Shown here: in pieces, positions 17,629 through 26,957 of the stretch
Position numbering within the stretch: the stretch's first letter is position 1
Layout: each line of letters opens with the position of its first letter
Source: Candidatus Litorirhabdus singularis
Lineage (GTDB): Bacteria > Pseudomonadota > Gammaproteobacteria > Pseudomonadales > Halieaceae
Reading direction: 5' to 3'
DNA length: 64,000 nt
NCBI RefSeq assembly: GCF_026262625.1
Contig: NZ_SHNN01000001.1
Location: 1,736,001-1,800,000 of the forward strand
The notes under the pieces: model-generated
Databases searched by the model: none
Told to the model about the DNA's origin: nothing
The model's input: the letters and a program-made list of their open reading frames with translations, nothing else
Made by a program: the position numbers and the translations under genes

Positions 17629-18648
17629 TTAGTTTGGTAGTACTCCGACAGAGGGCTTGGAGAACAGGAAATAGTTTTTAAACTTCTGCCTAACATAGGC
17701 TGATGCCAGATTCTTCAGTGCCTGTCTGGAGTGCAGCCAGCCCACAGAGTAATTTAGCTCGTCAATAATGCGTGGCCTGACCTCCTTCAAACCTATGCGT
17801 TCTCCCAGTGCTAAAAGAGACGGGCGACGAAAGTAAGTTAGATGCTCCAGCGGCTGATAGGGCATAGGTGAGTAGTCACTATAGCGATTCTTTTCATGCC
17901 AGTTGATGGAATGCTTGCCTCGCTCCACCCAACGACAAAAAGGTACGCTGACCTTTAAAAATCCCGTAGGCTCGAGTACCGAAGCAAGATATTTCCCCGT
18001 CTGCAGCGGTGATGGTATGTGCTCAAAAACCTGCTCTGTATTGATAAAATGAAAGTGCTCATGAGCTATGTCTCCGTACGAGAGCATTTGGATGCCGGAC
18101 TCCCGCGCCGCCTGCTGTCGATTATCCGCGAGGTCATAGCCGAAGACACGGCAGCCGCACGCCTGCATCGCGCGGGCAAATACACCCGTGCCAAGACCGT
18201 AATCCAGAACCTTCAGTTCGCGGGGATAGCGCTTGCCGGTCTGGTTTATGAGTAACTTGGTCAGGCGCATGGCTTCGCTCAGCTTATGAGTGTGTTCTGC
18301 AAAACTCTGAAATTGCCAATGCTCTCCGCTTTGGCCATTCAAATACTTGAGTTTTTGAGACGTGCCTACTGATGGCCGACCTATCCATTGTGCATAGATT
18401 TCAGCAGCGAACGCTGATGTTGGCGCAAAGCGCTGGTATATCGCCTGACAATTTTGACAGGAATCGAGTGCGTAGGGGGTATTGCCAACGCGGCTAGCCC
18501 AGTCTGCCCTGCTGAACAACTCTTCCAGTCGGTAGTACTCAAATAAAAAAGTGCAAACGTCACCGCTTGAGTAGGGTAACTCCAAAATCGCGGTTACTTT
18601 TCCGCCATCACACACCGGGCAGCTGTCTCTTTGATCGAATAAGCTCAT
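17629..18648 (-). CDS. class I SAM-dependent methyltransferase with N-terminal zinc-ribbon-like segment
   Basis: A 339-residue protein. The N terminus has two CxxC pairs (CPVC near 10-13 and CQNC near 63-66) that may bind zinc. A Rossmann methyltransferase domain follows, with LKVLDYGLGTGVFARAM as the SAM-binding motif I at about 145-160 and VFGYDLADN after it. The layout resembles SAM-dependent methyltransferases of nucleotide-sugar or polysaccharide pathways that have an N-terminal zinc site. It is flanked on both sides by IS6-like remnants, so its neighbours tell nothing about its role. The substrate is unknown. Confidence 0.75.
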   Translation of the reverse strand: MSLFDQRDSCPVCDGGKVTAILELPYSSGDVCTFLFEYYRLEELFSRADWASRVGNTPYALDSCQNCQAIYQRFAPTSAFAAEIYAQWIGRPSVGTSQKLKYLNGQSGEHWQFQSFAEHTHKLSEAMRLTKLLINQTGKRYPRELKVLDYGLGTGVFARAMQACGCRVFGYDLADNRQQAARESGIQMLSYGDIAHEHFHFINTEQVFEHIPSPLQTGKYLASVLEPTGFLKVSVPFCRWVERGKHSINWHEKNRYSDYSPMPYQPLEHLTYFRRPSLLALGERIGLKEVRPRIIDELNYSVGWLHSRQALKNLASAYVRQKFKNYFLFSKPSVGVLPN

Positions 18649-18737
18649 TCATAAATGCTACAGGCTAATGGGCTACTAAGGAACAACATGTTCTGATTGA
18701 GAAGCCGAGTCGAGGTGCTGACAGGGGTTTGCGTTAG

Positions 18738-18928
18738 TTAGGCAGGCGCAGCGATTCCTGAAAGTTCATGCTGCCATCAGTAATCCGTTTAATCTTGGTA
18801 GGCATCTGGCTCGAGCGCAGCATTACCTGAATCTTGGAGTCATTGCGCTCAATGAGTGGAGTAGGGCGATTGTCTGGACGAAGAGGTCAGATTTCTCTGG
18901 CCCTAAAAAAAGTTAACTTGTCAGAGCC
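18738..18928 (+). mobile_element. decayed IS6-like element, C-terminal transposase fragment and right terminal repeat
   Basis: A frame reads RQAQRFLKVHAAISNPFNL, then GRHLARAQHYLNLGVIALNE and WSRAIVW (to about 18880). These match the C-terminal fragments at 5.7, 22.9 and 55.8 kb. It is followed by AGTTAACTTGTCAGAGCC (18911-18928), the right terminal repeat. Nothing of the N-terminal half is visible. Confidence 0.65.
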
Positions 18929-18938
18929 ATCTTCAGGC

Positions 18939-19910
18939 TTACGCGGCTCCGAGTTCGAAGAGGTTCGCGGGGTGTGGACTCGCGTAGGGCGAGATTGCGT
19001 AGTTCTGGCGGATTTCTTCCACGCTGAGGTTCCATGAGTCTTCCCAGTGAATGCCTATCATGGGTGAAGTCTCGCGCCCGTGCACCCATGCGGTGAGCAC
19101 GGCATCCATCAAGATTGGAAAACCGATTGCCGGACTTAAGGCAGCAACCCCCGTCATCACCGCCATCAAACTGCCCGAGTAGCTATGACCGAACTGCGCC
19201 AGCTGAAATGCAGCGATCGCGAATTCGTGAAGAACTGTTGTCTCGTATCCCGCGACTAGATGCCATAGATCATGGGTCTGCAGATTGCGCGCGTTGAGGA
19301 AGTCGAGAGGGGGTGGGAGCTTAGACAAACCGAGTGCATGACCGTCGAGCACCTCAAGATCGAATCCGTTGTCGACGATCAGGTCGTGATATTGCCTTCC
19401 TATCGAGCCGAGCGGACACGCAGCCAGGGTCGCTAGTTTGAAGCCGGGTGGAGTCGAACGCCCGGCGATCTCCTTTACTCCTGGATACTGCAACGAGGAT
19501 TGCGCAAGCCGGTCTTGAAAAACCTCGTTCTGAAAACCTCCCAACCCGGCGGTTCGTTCTGTGATTGAAGCTGCGTCGAGGCTCCCCGCCACGCCGTCTT
19601 CGACTAGTGACCAGTAGGCATTCAGGAGATCATCCCTCACGGTTCCCGCTGAAAGATCGAGGGTGGAGATCGGTGTCGCCCTCACTGGTTTCTCCAGCCA
19701 ACCGACGGCAAATGCGTCGAATACTTCACCAGTGCGATCCGGCGCAAGAAATCCTACATGCGCCATCATGGCCGCGACGCGTATACGTAGTTCAGCGTCG
19801 ACTGCGAAGCCTCCCTTCTTTGCATCCGCAGCGAGTTGTGCGACCGCCGCTAAATCCGGTCCGTCGCTGACTTGCGAGCAGAATATTTCCTTGAGTGTTT
19901 CTGCAGTCAC
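18939..19910 (-). CDS. Coq4 family protein
   Basis: A protein of about 323 residues. The diagnostic Coq4 metal-site pattern is clear: HDLWHLVAGYETTVLHE, that is HDxxH followed by a glutamate eleven residues on. Coq4 supports ubiquinone biosynthesis as a scaffold and, in recent work, as a C1 decarboxylase/hydroxylase; bacterial homologues are less studied. I start it at GTG 19910 because AGGAGA stands six bases before it; an open frame continues 39 codons further upstream but lacks such a site and runs into a terminal-repeat palindrome. The N-terminal half (about 1-160) is helical and not recognisable. Confidence 0.75.
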   Translation of the reverse strand: MTAETLKEIFCSQVSDGPDLAAVAQLAADAKKGGFAVDAELRIRVAAMMAHVGFLAPDRTGEVFDAFAVGWLEKPVRATPISTLDLSAGTVRDDLLNAYWSLVEDGVAGSLDAASITERTAGLGGFQNEVFQDRLAQSSLQYPGVKEIAGRSTPPGFKLATLAACPLGSIGRQYHDLIVDNGFDLEVLDGHALGLSKLPPPLDFLNARNLQTHDLWHLVAGYETTVLHEFAIAAFQLAQFGHSYSGSLMAVMTGVAALSPAIGFPILMDAVLTAWVHGRETSPMIGIHWEDSWNLSVEEIRQNYAISPYASPHPANLFELGAA

Positions 19911-20000
19911 GCATGTTCTCCTGAATAAGCTTGCCGCGGTGCCTTCTCGATTTTTAGTATAGGACATTAGAAGATGCGTTGTGAGCACATATACTGACAG

Positions 20001-20028
20001 GGTACTGACAAGTTCAATTGTCAGCACC
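20001..20028. repeat. near-perfect palindrome of the terminal-repeat family
   Basis: GGTACTGACAAGTT is followed directly by CAATTGTCAGCACC, its reverse complement with three mismatches. It lies upstream of the Coq4-like gene and of the secreted protein gene on the other strand. Confidence 0.65.
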
Positions 20029-20141
20029 TTGACTATTAGAGCCCTGCCCTAGAAAACGAGAGCTATGGCGTATGCAATATTATTCGCGTAGCATCGAAGG
20101 GCAGTTAAAAAATTTTTAGACTAGAATGAAAAGGGACTTTC

Positions 20142-22835
20142 ATGAGATTACTTCTGGGACGTATTCCAGCCTTGTTGGTTTGTTTGTTTGCGCTCCAACA
20201 AGCCAGTGCAGCTGCTTCCGACTTATCCCCCTATATTCAAAAGCTCGAGGACGCGGCGGAAGTTTGTGACAACAGTATGTTCTCCACTTCTGACTGCACC
20301 AAAATTTGCACCGCCTCTGCAGAACAATTTAAACAGGCCAAGACCTTCGCTGGTATTAGTGGCGACACGAAAAATGCCATTATGAATTGTGTTACCGCCA
20401 TGGCAGCCAATGAGGACGGTCGTAGTTCCGAGCTGTTTAATCAAGTAGGTGCGTTACAAGCGACCCTGAGCTCCGAGTTATTCAAGTTAAAGATGGCTGG
20501 TTATGGACAGCAAGCATTAGCTAATGCAAAGGCTCCGCCCGCGCAGCCAGTCGCTCAAAAGGTTATTATCGATACCAATATCTATGACGCTAATGGGCAA
20601 GTAGACGCCGACAAAATACCGGGCCTGTATGCTGACCTGGCTCAGAACTGTCAGGGCCAGAGCAGTGCGCAGATGACAAAGCTGTGTACTTCAATGTGCC
20701 AAAATAAGAAGACCGAAGTTGTCAAATTGCTCGACGCGATCAAACAAGCTCCCAAAAATATCAGTGCCGCAAATAAAGAGCGTAATACCTACAACTTACT
20801 GCGGACGATTGAAATAGATTTAAATACTTCCTGCGGTAGTCTGTATAAAAAGCTACCTGAGGCGCAACAACCGGAGTCTTACCTGGCCCTGTTGGAGTTT
20901 GTAGGACTTATTAAAACCGGCGTTTGGCCACCTAAACCTGCCCTGAGCCTCGACCTCGCCATAGAAGAACCTGATCCAGCGGTAAAGCAGGCAGCGCAAA
21001 TTGCTGATCTGACAGGTGCTAACGCGCTGAACTCCTTTAGCTTTGCCACGGCGGTAAGTTCAATCAAATCAATGCCCGATTACAAAACGCTGGAAACAGC
21101 AGCCCGGACCATCCCTTATAGCGCAGCGCAGTTACGTACAGCCTTTAATGATTTGCTGTCCAAAGAAGCCAGTTACGCCAATCAACGGCAACAATGGCAA
21201 GAAAAGGTAACGCAGGTAGGCTTGGCTGGACGGCAAAAAGATTTGTATGAAGCTGTTAATGGCTCTTGTGATATGGCGTATCTGCGCACCCACAACCAAC
21301 CAACGGATTGGCAGGTTAAGATGGTGGCTACCAGGGCAGATATGTATGGGAATGTACAAAAGGCGCCCTTTGAGCAAATGCTTAGCCCCGTTCATTTGCA
21401 TCGTTTCTGTTATCAAGAGCTAGCAAGTCGATTGCAGCCGCAATATGCTCAAATAGGCTCTCAAAGTGATTTGCAGACTTTTGCGGATAGCTACATAAGC
21501 CAGGCTCCGGTCGATGTTGATAGAGCAGTAGCTCGTGGTAGTGAACCAGAGCGCGTGATGAGCGAAGAGCAATGGCTACCTGCATGGCATGCTTACGCCC
21601 AAGCTCGCCGCGCCGAATTCAACAGTCGGCAAGGTAATGACAAGGATATCCAACTTTATGCTCAGCTGCTCAAAAATGAAAATTTCGAGGCATGGCTCAA
21701 TGCCAACCAACAAGAAACACGAGATGCACTGAAGTTTTTCCAGGTCGCTGCTCAAAGCGCCAGGTATCAATTGCAACTGGCCAGTGCGGACAAATATCGG
21801 CTGCTCGAGTCTTCATTTCAGGGTGTCGATTATTTATACGGTCAGTATTCCAGAATAAGTAGCTCAACCAGGCCTGGTAGTAACAAGCAGCAGATTACTA
21901 CACAGATAAAAATATTGGATATGGTGCAATGCGAACAAGCACCTGCATTATGGCAACAGTTTAGCCAGAATCCTCTGGCCGCTGGTCACAAGACATTGAA
22001 CAATACCGGGCTGGCTCTGCAAGCCTGTTATCGTAAGGTATGGAAGGCGGGCCGAATCTTTGATTTTGAAGATTTTGAAACAGCGAAAACCATGGGTGGT
22101 CAGGTAGAGCAGCAGGTTCGAGAGCGTGGTGAGCTGCAACTCAATACCTATGCCCCCATCGATCGCGAGCAACTTAAATTGACTGGATTCAGCTACGCTG
22201 AGCTTTACGCAGCTGATCTGATGGTTCGGCAGGTAGAGCGCCTAAAAGCAAGATTTCGCGATACCTTGAATGGTGATGTGAACGCTGGTGCCGAAGACTT
22301 TACGCTTTTGGCTGCTAACGAATACCAGTTGATCACTGGTATCACTATTGATGAAAAAGACAAAGCTAAGGGCATTCTGGCCAAGCGTAATCAGGAACTA
22401 AAACAGCAGGAGCTGCTCAACAGAATCAATGGTAGCGAACAAGCCGAAACGATTTCGACTCAGGCCGCCGTATCCGGTTCCGCTATGAAAATGCAATATT
22501 ATGGAAACTGTCTAAATGGCGACGCGACAAGTTCATATTACAACTGTGAATGTTTGGCAGATGCCTACGTCAAGCGGAAAAGTGACGACCCTAAGCTCAC
22601 GGACTATGCTTTTGCCCAAAGCCCTGCTTATAGCCAATGTTTTGATGCTCAGGCTACTGAAAAAACCGAAACGCAGGCGTGTAAAAGTCTCAATCTCAAC
22701 ATCTTTGACTGCAATTGCTTTGGCAAGACCTTTGTAAGCATGTTGCAAAAGTCGGGCGTCCAGGGACTCGGCTCACGTCAAAAAAATATTGATATAAAGG
22801 CCAAAGCGTATGCGGCTTGTAATGTCGCCTTTTAA
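20142..22835 (+). CDS. large secreted protein of unknown function with cysteine motifs
   Basis: An 897-residue protein with a signal peptide (IPALLVCLFALQQASA). No known domain is recognised. It is mostly helical, rich in Gln and Ala, with many regularly spaced Tyr/Phe-containing helices. Near the start is a paired-cysteine block (CDNSMFSTSDCTKIC, about 42-56), echoed at about 195-215 (CTSMC). Near the end, YYNCECLADAYV and FDCNCFGKTFV form a second repeated C-x-C module (about 800-895), each followed by a cysteine 25-30 residues later. Paired cysteines suggest disulfides and a periplasmic or surface location. The gene stands alone and its codons look more AT-rich than its neighbours. Confidence 0.8.
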   Translation: MRLLLGRIPALLVCLFALQQASAAASDLSPYIQKLEDAAEVCDNSMFSTSDCTKICTASAEQFKQAKTFAGISGDTKNAIMNCVTAMAANEDGRSSELFNQVGALQATLSSELFKLKMAGYGQQALANAKAPPAQPVAQKVIIDTNIYDANGQVDADKIPGLYADLAQNCQGQSSAQMTKLCTSMCQNKKTEVVKLLDAIKQAPKNISAANKERNTYNLLRTIEIDLNTSCGSLYKKLPEAQQPESYLALLEFVGLIKTGVWPPKPALSLDLAIEEPDPAVKQAAQIADLTGANALNSFSFATAVSSIKSMPDYKTLETAARTIPYSAAQLRTAFNDLLSKEASYANQRQQWQEKVTQVGLAGRQKDLYEAVNGSCDMAYLRTHNQPTDWQVKMVATRADMYGNVQKAPFEQMLSPVHLHRFCYQELASRLQPQYAQIGSQSDLQTFADSYISQAPVDVDRAVARGSEPERVMSEEQWLPAWHAYAQARRAEFNSRQGNDKDIQLYAQLLKNENFEAWLNANQQETRDALKFFQVAAQSARYQLQLASADKYRLLESSFQGVDYLYGQYSRISSSTRPGSNKQQITTQIKILDMVQCEQAPALWQQFSQNPLAAGHKTLNNTGLALQACYRKVWKAGRIFDFEDFETAKTMGGQVEQQVRERGELQLNTYAPIDREQLKLTGFSYAELYAADLMVRQVERLKARFRDTLNGDVNAGAEDFTLLAANEYQLITGITIDEKDKAKGILAKRNQELKQQELLNRINGSEQAETISTQAAVSGSAMKMQYYGNCLNGDATSSYYNCECLADAYVKRKSDDPKLTDYAFAQSPAYSQCFDAQATEKTETQACKSLNLNIFDCNCFGKTFVSMLQKSGVQGLGSRQKNIDIKAKAYAACNVAF

Positions 22836-22875
22836 ATCCGCACGGATAGCGCAGGGGAATCAATACTGCGCTGGC

Positions 22876-22975
22876 AGGAGCTACCAAGTTAGGCCATCAA
22901 TGTGGGTAGGCATGTAGTCCGGGCAGAACACTATCGGAATCTTAGGGTTGGTGCATTCGCGGAATGGGTTAGAAT
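22876..22975 (+). mobile_element. decayed IS6-like element, C-terminal fragment
   Basis: A frame at 22902-22973 reads VGRHVVRAEHYRNLRVGAFA then EWVR, matching the transposase C termini at 5.7, 18.8 and 55.8 kb. A weak left end CTACCAAGTTAGG precedes it. It lies at the 3' end of the NmrA-like gene. Confidence 0.6.
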
Positions 22976-22986
22976 TTCCACCTGCC

Positions 22987-23934
22987 CTAAGCCACTCCCG
23001 CCATTCTAACTCTGAGCGCGGGGTCGGTCGGATCTGTCCAGTCTTGTCGTTCCGCCCATTGCTCAAGCGAAGCGGGTCGATGCGAAAAAATACGGTTGAT
23101 TTTGTCATTGTCGGCGATCAAGGGAGAAGCGGCTTGCACGTTATAGAATCGATAAAACCCCGCCATTCCATCGTAGATTGATAAGGGTTCTACTTGTGCC
23201 GAACCGGTGACCAATAAGCTCATACCGGAGGCAAATTCATCGGGTGTAAGGCTATTAAACGTAATTTTTTTCCCCATCACCTTACTCAGTCGCTCGGCAA
23301 CTTGATCTCCCAGTAAAGCCTCTGGCCCACCAATCGCATAACGATCACTGGGAATATCATCTCTGGTAAGCGCTTCCACCATATAGGCGGCGACATCATC
23401 TAGACAAATCCATGAAATGAGTAAATCCGGCTTGGCGGGATAAGCAAATACCCCTTGATTAACAATCGGTGGCTTGTTCCAGCCGCGGATCATATTGTCC
23501 ATGAACACTTTGGGCTCGAATATGGCATAGGGTGTTCCGCTGTTAATAATCGCCTGTTCAATATCACGGCGTCCATCATGAGCCGGATTGTCATTATCCT
23601 TGTCAGCGACAAAGCAACTGGTGTTGAAGACAATCTTCTTAACGCCATTTTCTTTTGCCGCTGCCGCGATATTATTGCCCAGCGTTTTAGCTTTTTCGCG
23701 ATCAAAAACAAATGGCAGATTCGCGGCAATGGCGTCTGTATCTTGTGCTGCATTAATCATAGACTGAGCATCGTAGAGATCAGCCTGCACAGTTTCGACG
23801 TTGGCGAACTCTGTGCCCTGCAAAGCATCAGGATTGCGCAGTGCGGCGACGGGCGTCAAGCCCGCATCCAGTAGTCGCGTAATAAGAGGGTGGCCTTGAT
23901 CTCCTGTTGCGCCGAGCACCAAAATTCTAGTCAT
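22987..23934 (-). CDS. NmrA-like NAD(P)-binding protein
   Basis: A 315-residue atypical short-chain dehydrogenase-like protein. The dinucleotide site is ILVLGATGDQGHPLITRLLD at the N terminus. DAIAANLPFVFDREKA and IVFNTSCF follow as in NmrA/quinone-oxidoreductase-like proteins. The usual YxxxK is not obvious, consistent with NmrA-type sensors or atypical reductases. Its start codon overlaps the stop of the upstream flavoprotein gene by one base, so the two are translationally coupled and likely act on one pathway. A role in redox modification of a ring compound is plausible but unproven. Confidence 0.8.
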   Translation of the reverse strand: MTRILVLGATGDQGHPLITRLLDAGLTPVAALRNPDALQGTEFANVETVQADLYDAQSMINAAQDTDAIAANLPFVFDREKAKTLGNNIAAAAKENGVKKIVFNTSCFVADKDNDNPAHDGRRDIEQAIINSGTPYAIFEPKVFMDNMIRGWNKPPIVNQGVFAYPAKPDLLISWICLDDVAAYMVEALTRDDIPSDRYAIGGPEALLGDQVAERLSKVMGKKITFNSLTPDEFASGMSLLVTGSAQVEPLSIYDGMAGFYRFYNVQAASPLIADNDKINRIFSHRPASLEQWAERQDWTDPTDPALRVRMAGVA

Positions 23935-25583
23935 TATGCATTCCCCAATTGGGCGGCAGATTTACCGGCAATATATCCAAAAGTAAGTGCCGGACCTAAA
24001 GTGCCGCCAGCGCCAGCATAAACGCTACCGGTCGGATTGCTAATCACATTGCCCGCTCCATAAAGACCCGAGATAACCTCGCCGTATACATCTAGCACCT
24101 GCGCCATACCATTTGTTCTGGCGCCACCATTGGTTCCCAGCGCGCCCATATTAATTTCAACGGCATAGAAGGGCCCGACTTCAACCGGCCCCAAGGTGGC
24201 TGCAGCGCCGGGTCGCGAGCGATCACCATAGAAACGGTCATAGGCGCTTTCGCCGCGTCCAAATTCAGGGTCCGTCGCACTTTCCGCGTGCATATTAAAT
24301 GCGGAGACCGTTGCCTGCAGCTGTTCTGCATCGACTTCCAGCGCGCGAGCGAGGCTTGGCAAGTCTGCAGCTTGAACAATCCAGTCGGGCAATGGATCTC
24401 CGGGCATCACTGATGCGATAGGATAACGGCCAAGGTATTGGCTATCCATAATCAGATAGGCAGGCAGGTTATGATAATCATAAGTGGCCGGGTCAAAACT
24501 CTGGAACGCGCCGGCTAGCGCAGAATAATTATTAGCTTCGTTGCAGAATCGTTTGCCCTGGCGATTAACCATTAGGCTATGCGGCAAGGTCCGTTCGATC
24601 AGCACCGGCATCGACCGTTGCGCATCTTTTTGCGGTGCCCCATTATCTGGCCACCGTGCGCCGCTCATAGACAGTGTTGGCATCCACCAGGCACTGGTCA
24701 TATTGCCGAGCCCTGCTCCCGCGCTAAGCGCCATTTTCAGACCATCGCCTGTATTGGTGGGCGGTGACGCGGGCGCAGTTAGAGGGCCACGCAAAAATGT
24801 AGTTTTTAACTCTTCATCCCATTCAAAGCCGCCGGTCGCCAAAATGACTCCCCGCTGTGCGTTGATGGTTTGATCGACTCCACCCTTGGTCACAGTCACA
24901 CCGGTGATTCGACCCTCTTCACTGATTAACTTGCGTGCCCGCGTTTGAAGCAGCACGTCAATATCACGATCAAGGCAGGCTTTTAGCAAGCGTCCGATCA
25001 ACGCCTGACCCCAACCGCGTAAATCACCGTCAATACGACGCTGCATTTCCTCTTGTTCGACGATGCCACTGCCTCCGCCAAGCGGCGTTTCAATGAGCAT
25101 CATCCGCATCACATCGCCGCCGTTATAAATTTTGTCAGCCCAATCGCCGAGTGCAGTGAAGTCAAAAAGTGCGTTATCCAGGGCTCGCCCTCCGCCGGTT
25201 TTCGCGCCGGGGTGGTCAAGGTAATAGTCCGGATAACCATCGAGGATGTGTAGCTCCAGGGCATCCTGTGTATTCAGGAATTCAAGCGCGTTGCTACCCT
25301 GATCGACAAAGGCCTCCAGAGTCTCAGTATTCATTTCGCCATGGTCCAAAGATCTAAAATAGGCGAGTGCATCGTCACGATTGTCATCTATGCCCTTAGC
25401 TTTCATTTGTGGATTATCTGGCACCCAGACAATGCCACCTGAGATTGCAGCGGTTCCGCCAAGCTTCCCACCTTTCTCGATTACGGTGACTTTTGCGCCG
25501 CCATCGTGGGCAGCCAATGCCGCGGTCAAGCCCGCTGCGCCGGCACCGATGATAAGAACATCAGTGGTTGTAGTATTTGTCAT
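23934..25583 (-). CDS. FAD-dependent oxidoreductase, 3-ketosteroid dehydrogenase/fumarate reductase flavoprotein type
   Basis: A 549-residue flavoprotein. The N-terminal FAD-binding motif is VLIIGAGAAGLTAALAAHDGG with EKGGKLGGTAAISGG downstream. The C terminus carries GALGTNGGARTNG and GNVISNPTGSVYAGAGGTLG, the FAD-closing segment of the Kst/FrdA family. Members introduce double bonds next to a ketone or reduce fumarate-like substrates. The protein resembles 3-ketosteroid Delta1/Delta4-dehydrogenases in length and in the GGTAAISGG and NPTGSVYAGAGGT segments, but the steroid assignment is tentative. It is coupled to an NmrA-like gene downstream. Confidence 0.83.
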   Translation of the reverse strand: MTNTTTTDVLIIGAGAAGLTAALAAHDGGAKVTVIEKGGKLGGTAAISGGIVWVPDNPQMKAKGIDDNRDDALAYFRSLDHGEMNTETLEAFVDQGSNALEFLNTQDALELHILDGYPDYYLDHPGAKTGGGRALDNALFDFTALGDWADKIYNGGDVMRMMLIETPLGGGSGIVEQEEMQRRIDGDLRGWGQALIGRLLKACLDRDIDVLLQTRARKLISEEGRITGVTVTKGGVDQTINAQRGVILATGGFEWDEELKTTFLRGPLTAPASPPTNTGDGLKMALSAGAGLGNMTSAWWMPTLSMSGARWPDNGAPQKDAQRSMPVLIERTLPHSLMVNRQGKRFCNEANNYSALAGAFQSFDPATYDYHNLPAYLIMDSQYLGRYPIASVMPGDPLPDWIVQAADLPSLARALEVDAEQLQATVSAFNMHAESATDPEFGRGESAYDRFYGDRSRPGAAATLGPVEVGPFYAVEINMGALGTNGGARTNGMAQVLDVYGEVISGLYGAGNVISNPTGSVYAGAGGTLGPALTFGYIAGKSAAQLGNA

Positions 25584-25689
25584 GATTTCAGCCTTCTCCA
25601 GTGACGAATAAATATTGTCCAGTGGCTCGGACGGCTGCGATGATAGCTTTTTTCTAGCCGTAGCGTTGCAAAAAATCCCGACGCATTCG

Positions 25690-25960
25690 GCATCGGTATA
25701 GACAAGTTAACCAACCGATATTGGTAGAATCGGCGAGAGAATACTTACAAGCGCCACAGATTTCTGCCCGACATCGTCAGCTACGCCGTCTGGCTGTACT
25801 ATTGATTTAATCTCAGCCACCGTGATAGTGAAGACCTTCTAGCTGAACGCGGCATATCTGTAACCAGAGAGTACATACGCAGATTGAAACGTAAGCACCG
25901 GGGCTACGGTGATACCTTCTACATCGATGAGGTCTTCGTCAAATCAGCCAAAGTAGTCTT
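25690..25960 (+). pseudogene. IS6-like transposase pseudogene, N-terminal half
   Basis: From 25752 one frame reads RHRFLPDIVSYAVWLYY, a TGA stop, FNLSHRDSEDLLAERGISV, TREYIRRLKRKHRGYGDTFY and IDEVFVK. This is the HTH and first catalytic aspartate region (YIDEVFVK) of an IS6-family-like DDE transposase, with an in-frame stop and a short deletion between EYIRR and LKRKH. It is the longest remnant here and the best guide to the family. A terminal-repeat-like GACAAGTTAACC is near 25700. Confidence 0.75.
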
Positions 25961-25999
25961 ACCAGGACCGTTGCCGCTTATCCAAGGTTGGTGAATGAG

Positions 26000-26851
26000 C
26001 TAGCTGGGCGAGCTGCGCCAGCAGGTCGCCCTGATTGGCCACACCGCAGCGGCGTCCTTTGGCAGAACCGGCAACAGGATCTCTGAACATATACCCCAGC
26101 TGGCTATCCTCTCCGCAGCCTCATTAACCAATGAACCGGGGACATCGTCATCAATGAAGCAGATGATTGCTGCTCTGGGGCTCTGCGTCAGTGATGCTCG
26201 AATACTCTCCAGCGTCGATTCCAGCGCCGCCCCGAAAAAAGGCGCGTAGAGGAAAAAGAAACACTTACCTGTGGGAAGTGGCAGTTTTTCTGCCTCACCA
26301 AGCACCACTTGAATGTTATCGCATTGCAGCTGATTGTTTTGTTTGACCCTGTGAATATTTTTTTCGGCTATCGCATGCAAATTACCGGCGAAATCAACCC
26401 CGGTAATGCTGGTGAAGGGGTATCGGGAAGCCATCAGCAACACTTTGCCCTTGCCCGAACCAAAGTCTATAAAACTGTAGTCTTTATAGTCAGCAGCTAG
26501 CACCGAAAGCAGCGCATGAAAAGTCAGCTCGGGCGTCGGTATATACCTTTCTGAGAGAGCAAAATTGCTGCTGGATGTCTGCAATTCCTTTACCGTTAGA
26601 CAGCGCCAGGTGTCGACATTATGTTGACGGTCGTAACGCTGATTAATCCGATCAGATCGCATGACGCGGTAATGGTAGGCAAGTTGCCGCAGGATGCCCC
26701 GCAAACCGAGTTTTCGAGCGCGCGCCAACGGGCTCTCAACGCCAGGCCTGCGCAGAATAGAGACTAGCCGCTGGAAGTAAGAGCTTCGATCCCGCAGTTT
26801 GTTATAATTGCCTATGCTAATACCCGTTCGCGCCCGTTGGCGCCTGCTCAA
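26000..26851 (-). CDS. class I SAM-dependent methyltransferase, divergent from the RiPP locus
   Basis: A 283-residue protein. A basic helical N terminus (1-100) precedes a Rossmann methyltransferase domain whose motif I is FIDFGSGKGKVLLMASRYPF (about 125-145), followed by ITGVDFAGNLHAIAEKNI. Residues after this (VVLGEAEKLPLP, FFFLYAPFFG) fit motifs II-IV. The family resembles small-molecule or DOT1-like methyltransferases. It starts about 106 bases from the first cyclase gene and points the other way, so it may share a control region with the RiPP locus, but a role in it is unproven. Confidence 0.7.
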   Translation of the reverse strand: MSRRQRARTGISIGNYNKLRDRSSYFQRLVSILRRPGVESPLARARKLGLRGILRQLAYHYRVMRSDRINQRYDRQHNVDTWRCLTVKELQTSSSNFALSERYIPTPELTFHALLSVLAADYKDYSFIDFGSGKGKVLLMASRYPFTSITGVDFAGNLHAIAEKNIHRVKQNNQLQCDNIQVVLGEAEKLPLPTGKCFFFLYAPFFGAALESTLESIRASLTQSPRAAIICFIDDDVPGSLVNEAAERIASWGICSEILLPVLPKDAAAVWPIRATCWRSSPS

Positions 26852-26957
26852 GTGTAGAGAAATGACAAAGTGTCTCGTGAAGCTAAGAATAGCATGCCAG
26901 CAGCGTCCGATTTCCTGATAATTTTTGCAGCAGCGCTCTATAGATCAGGGCTTTAGT

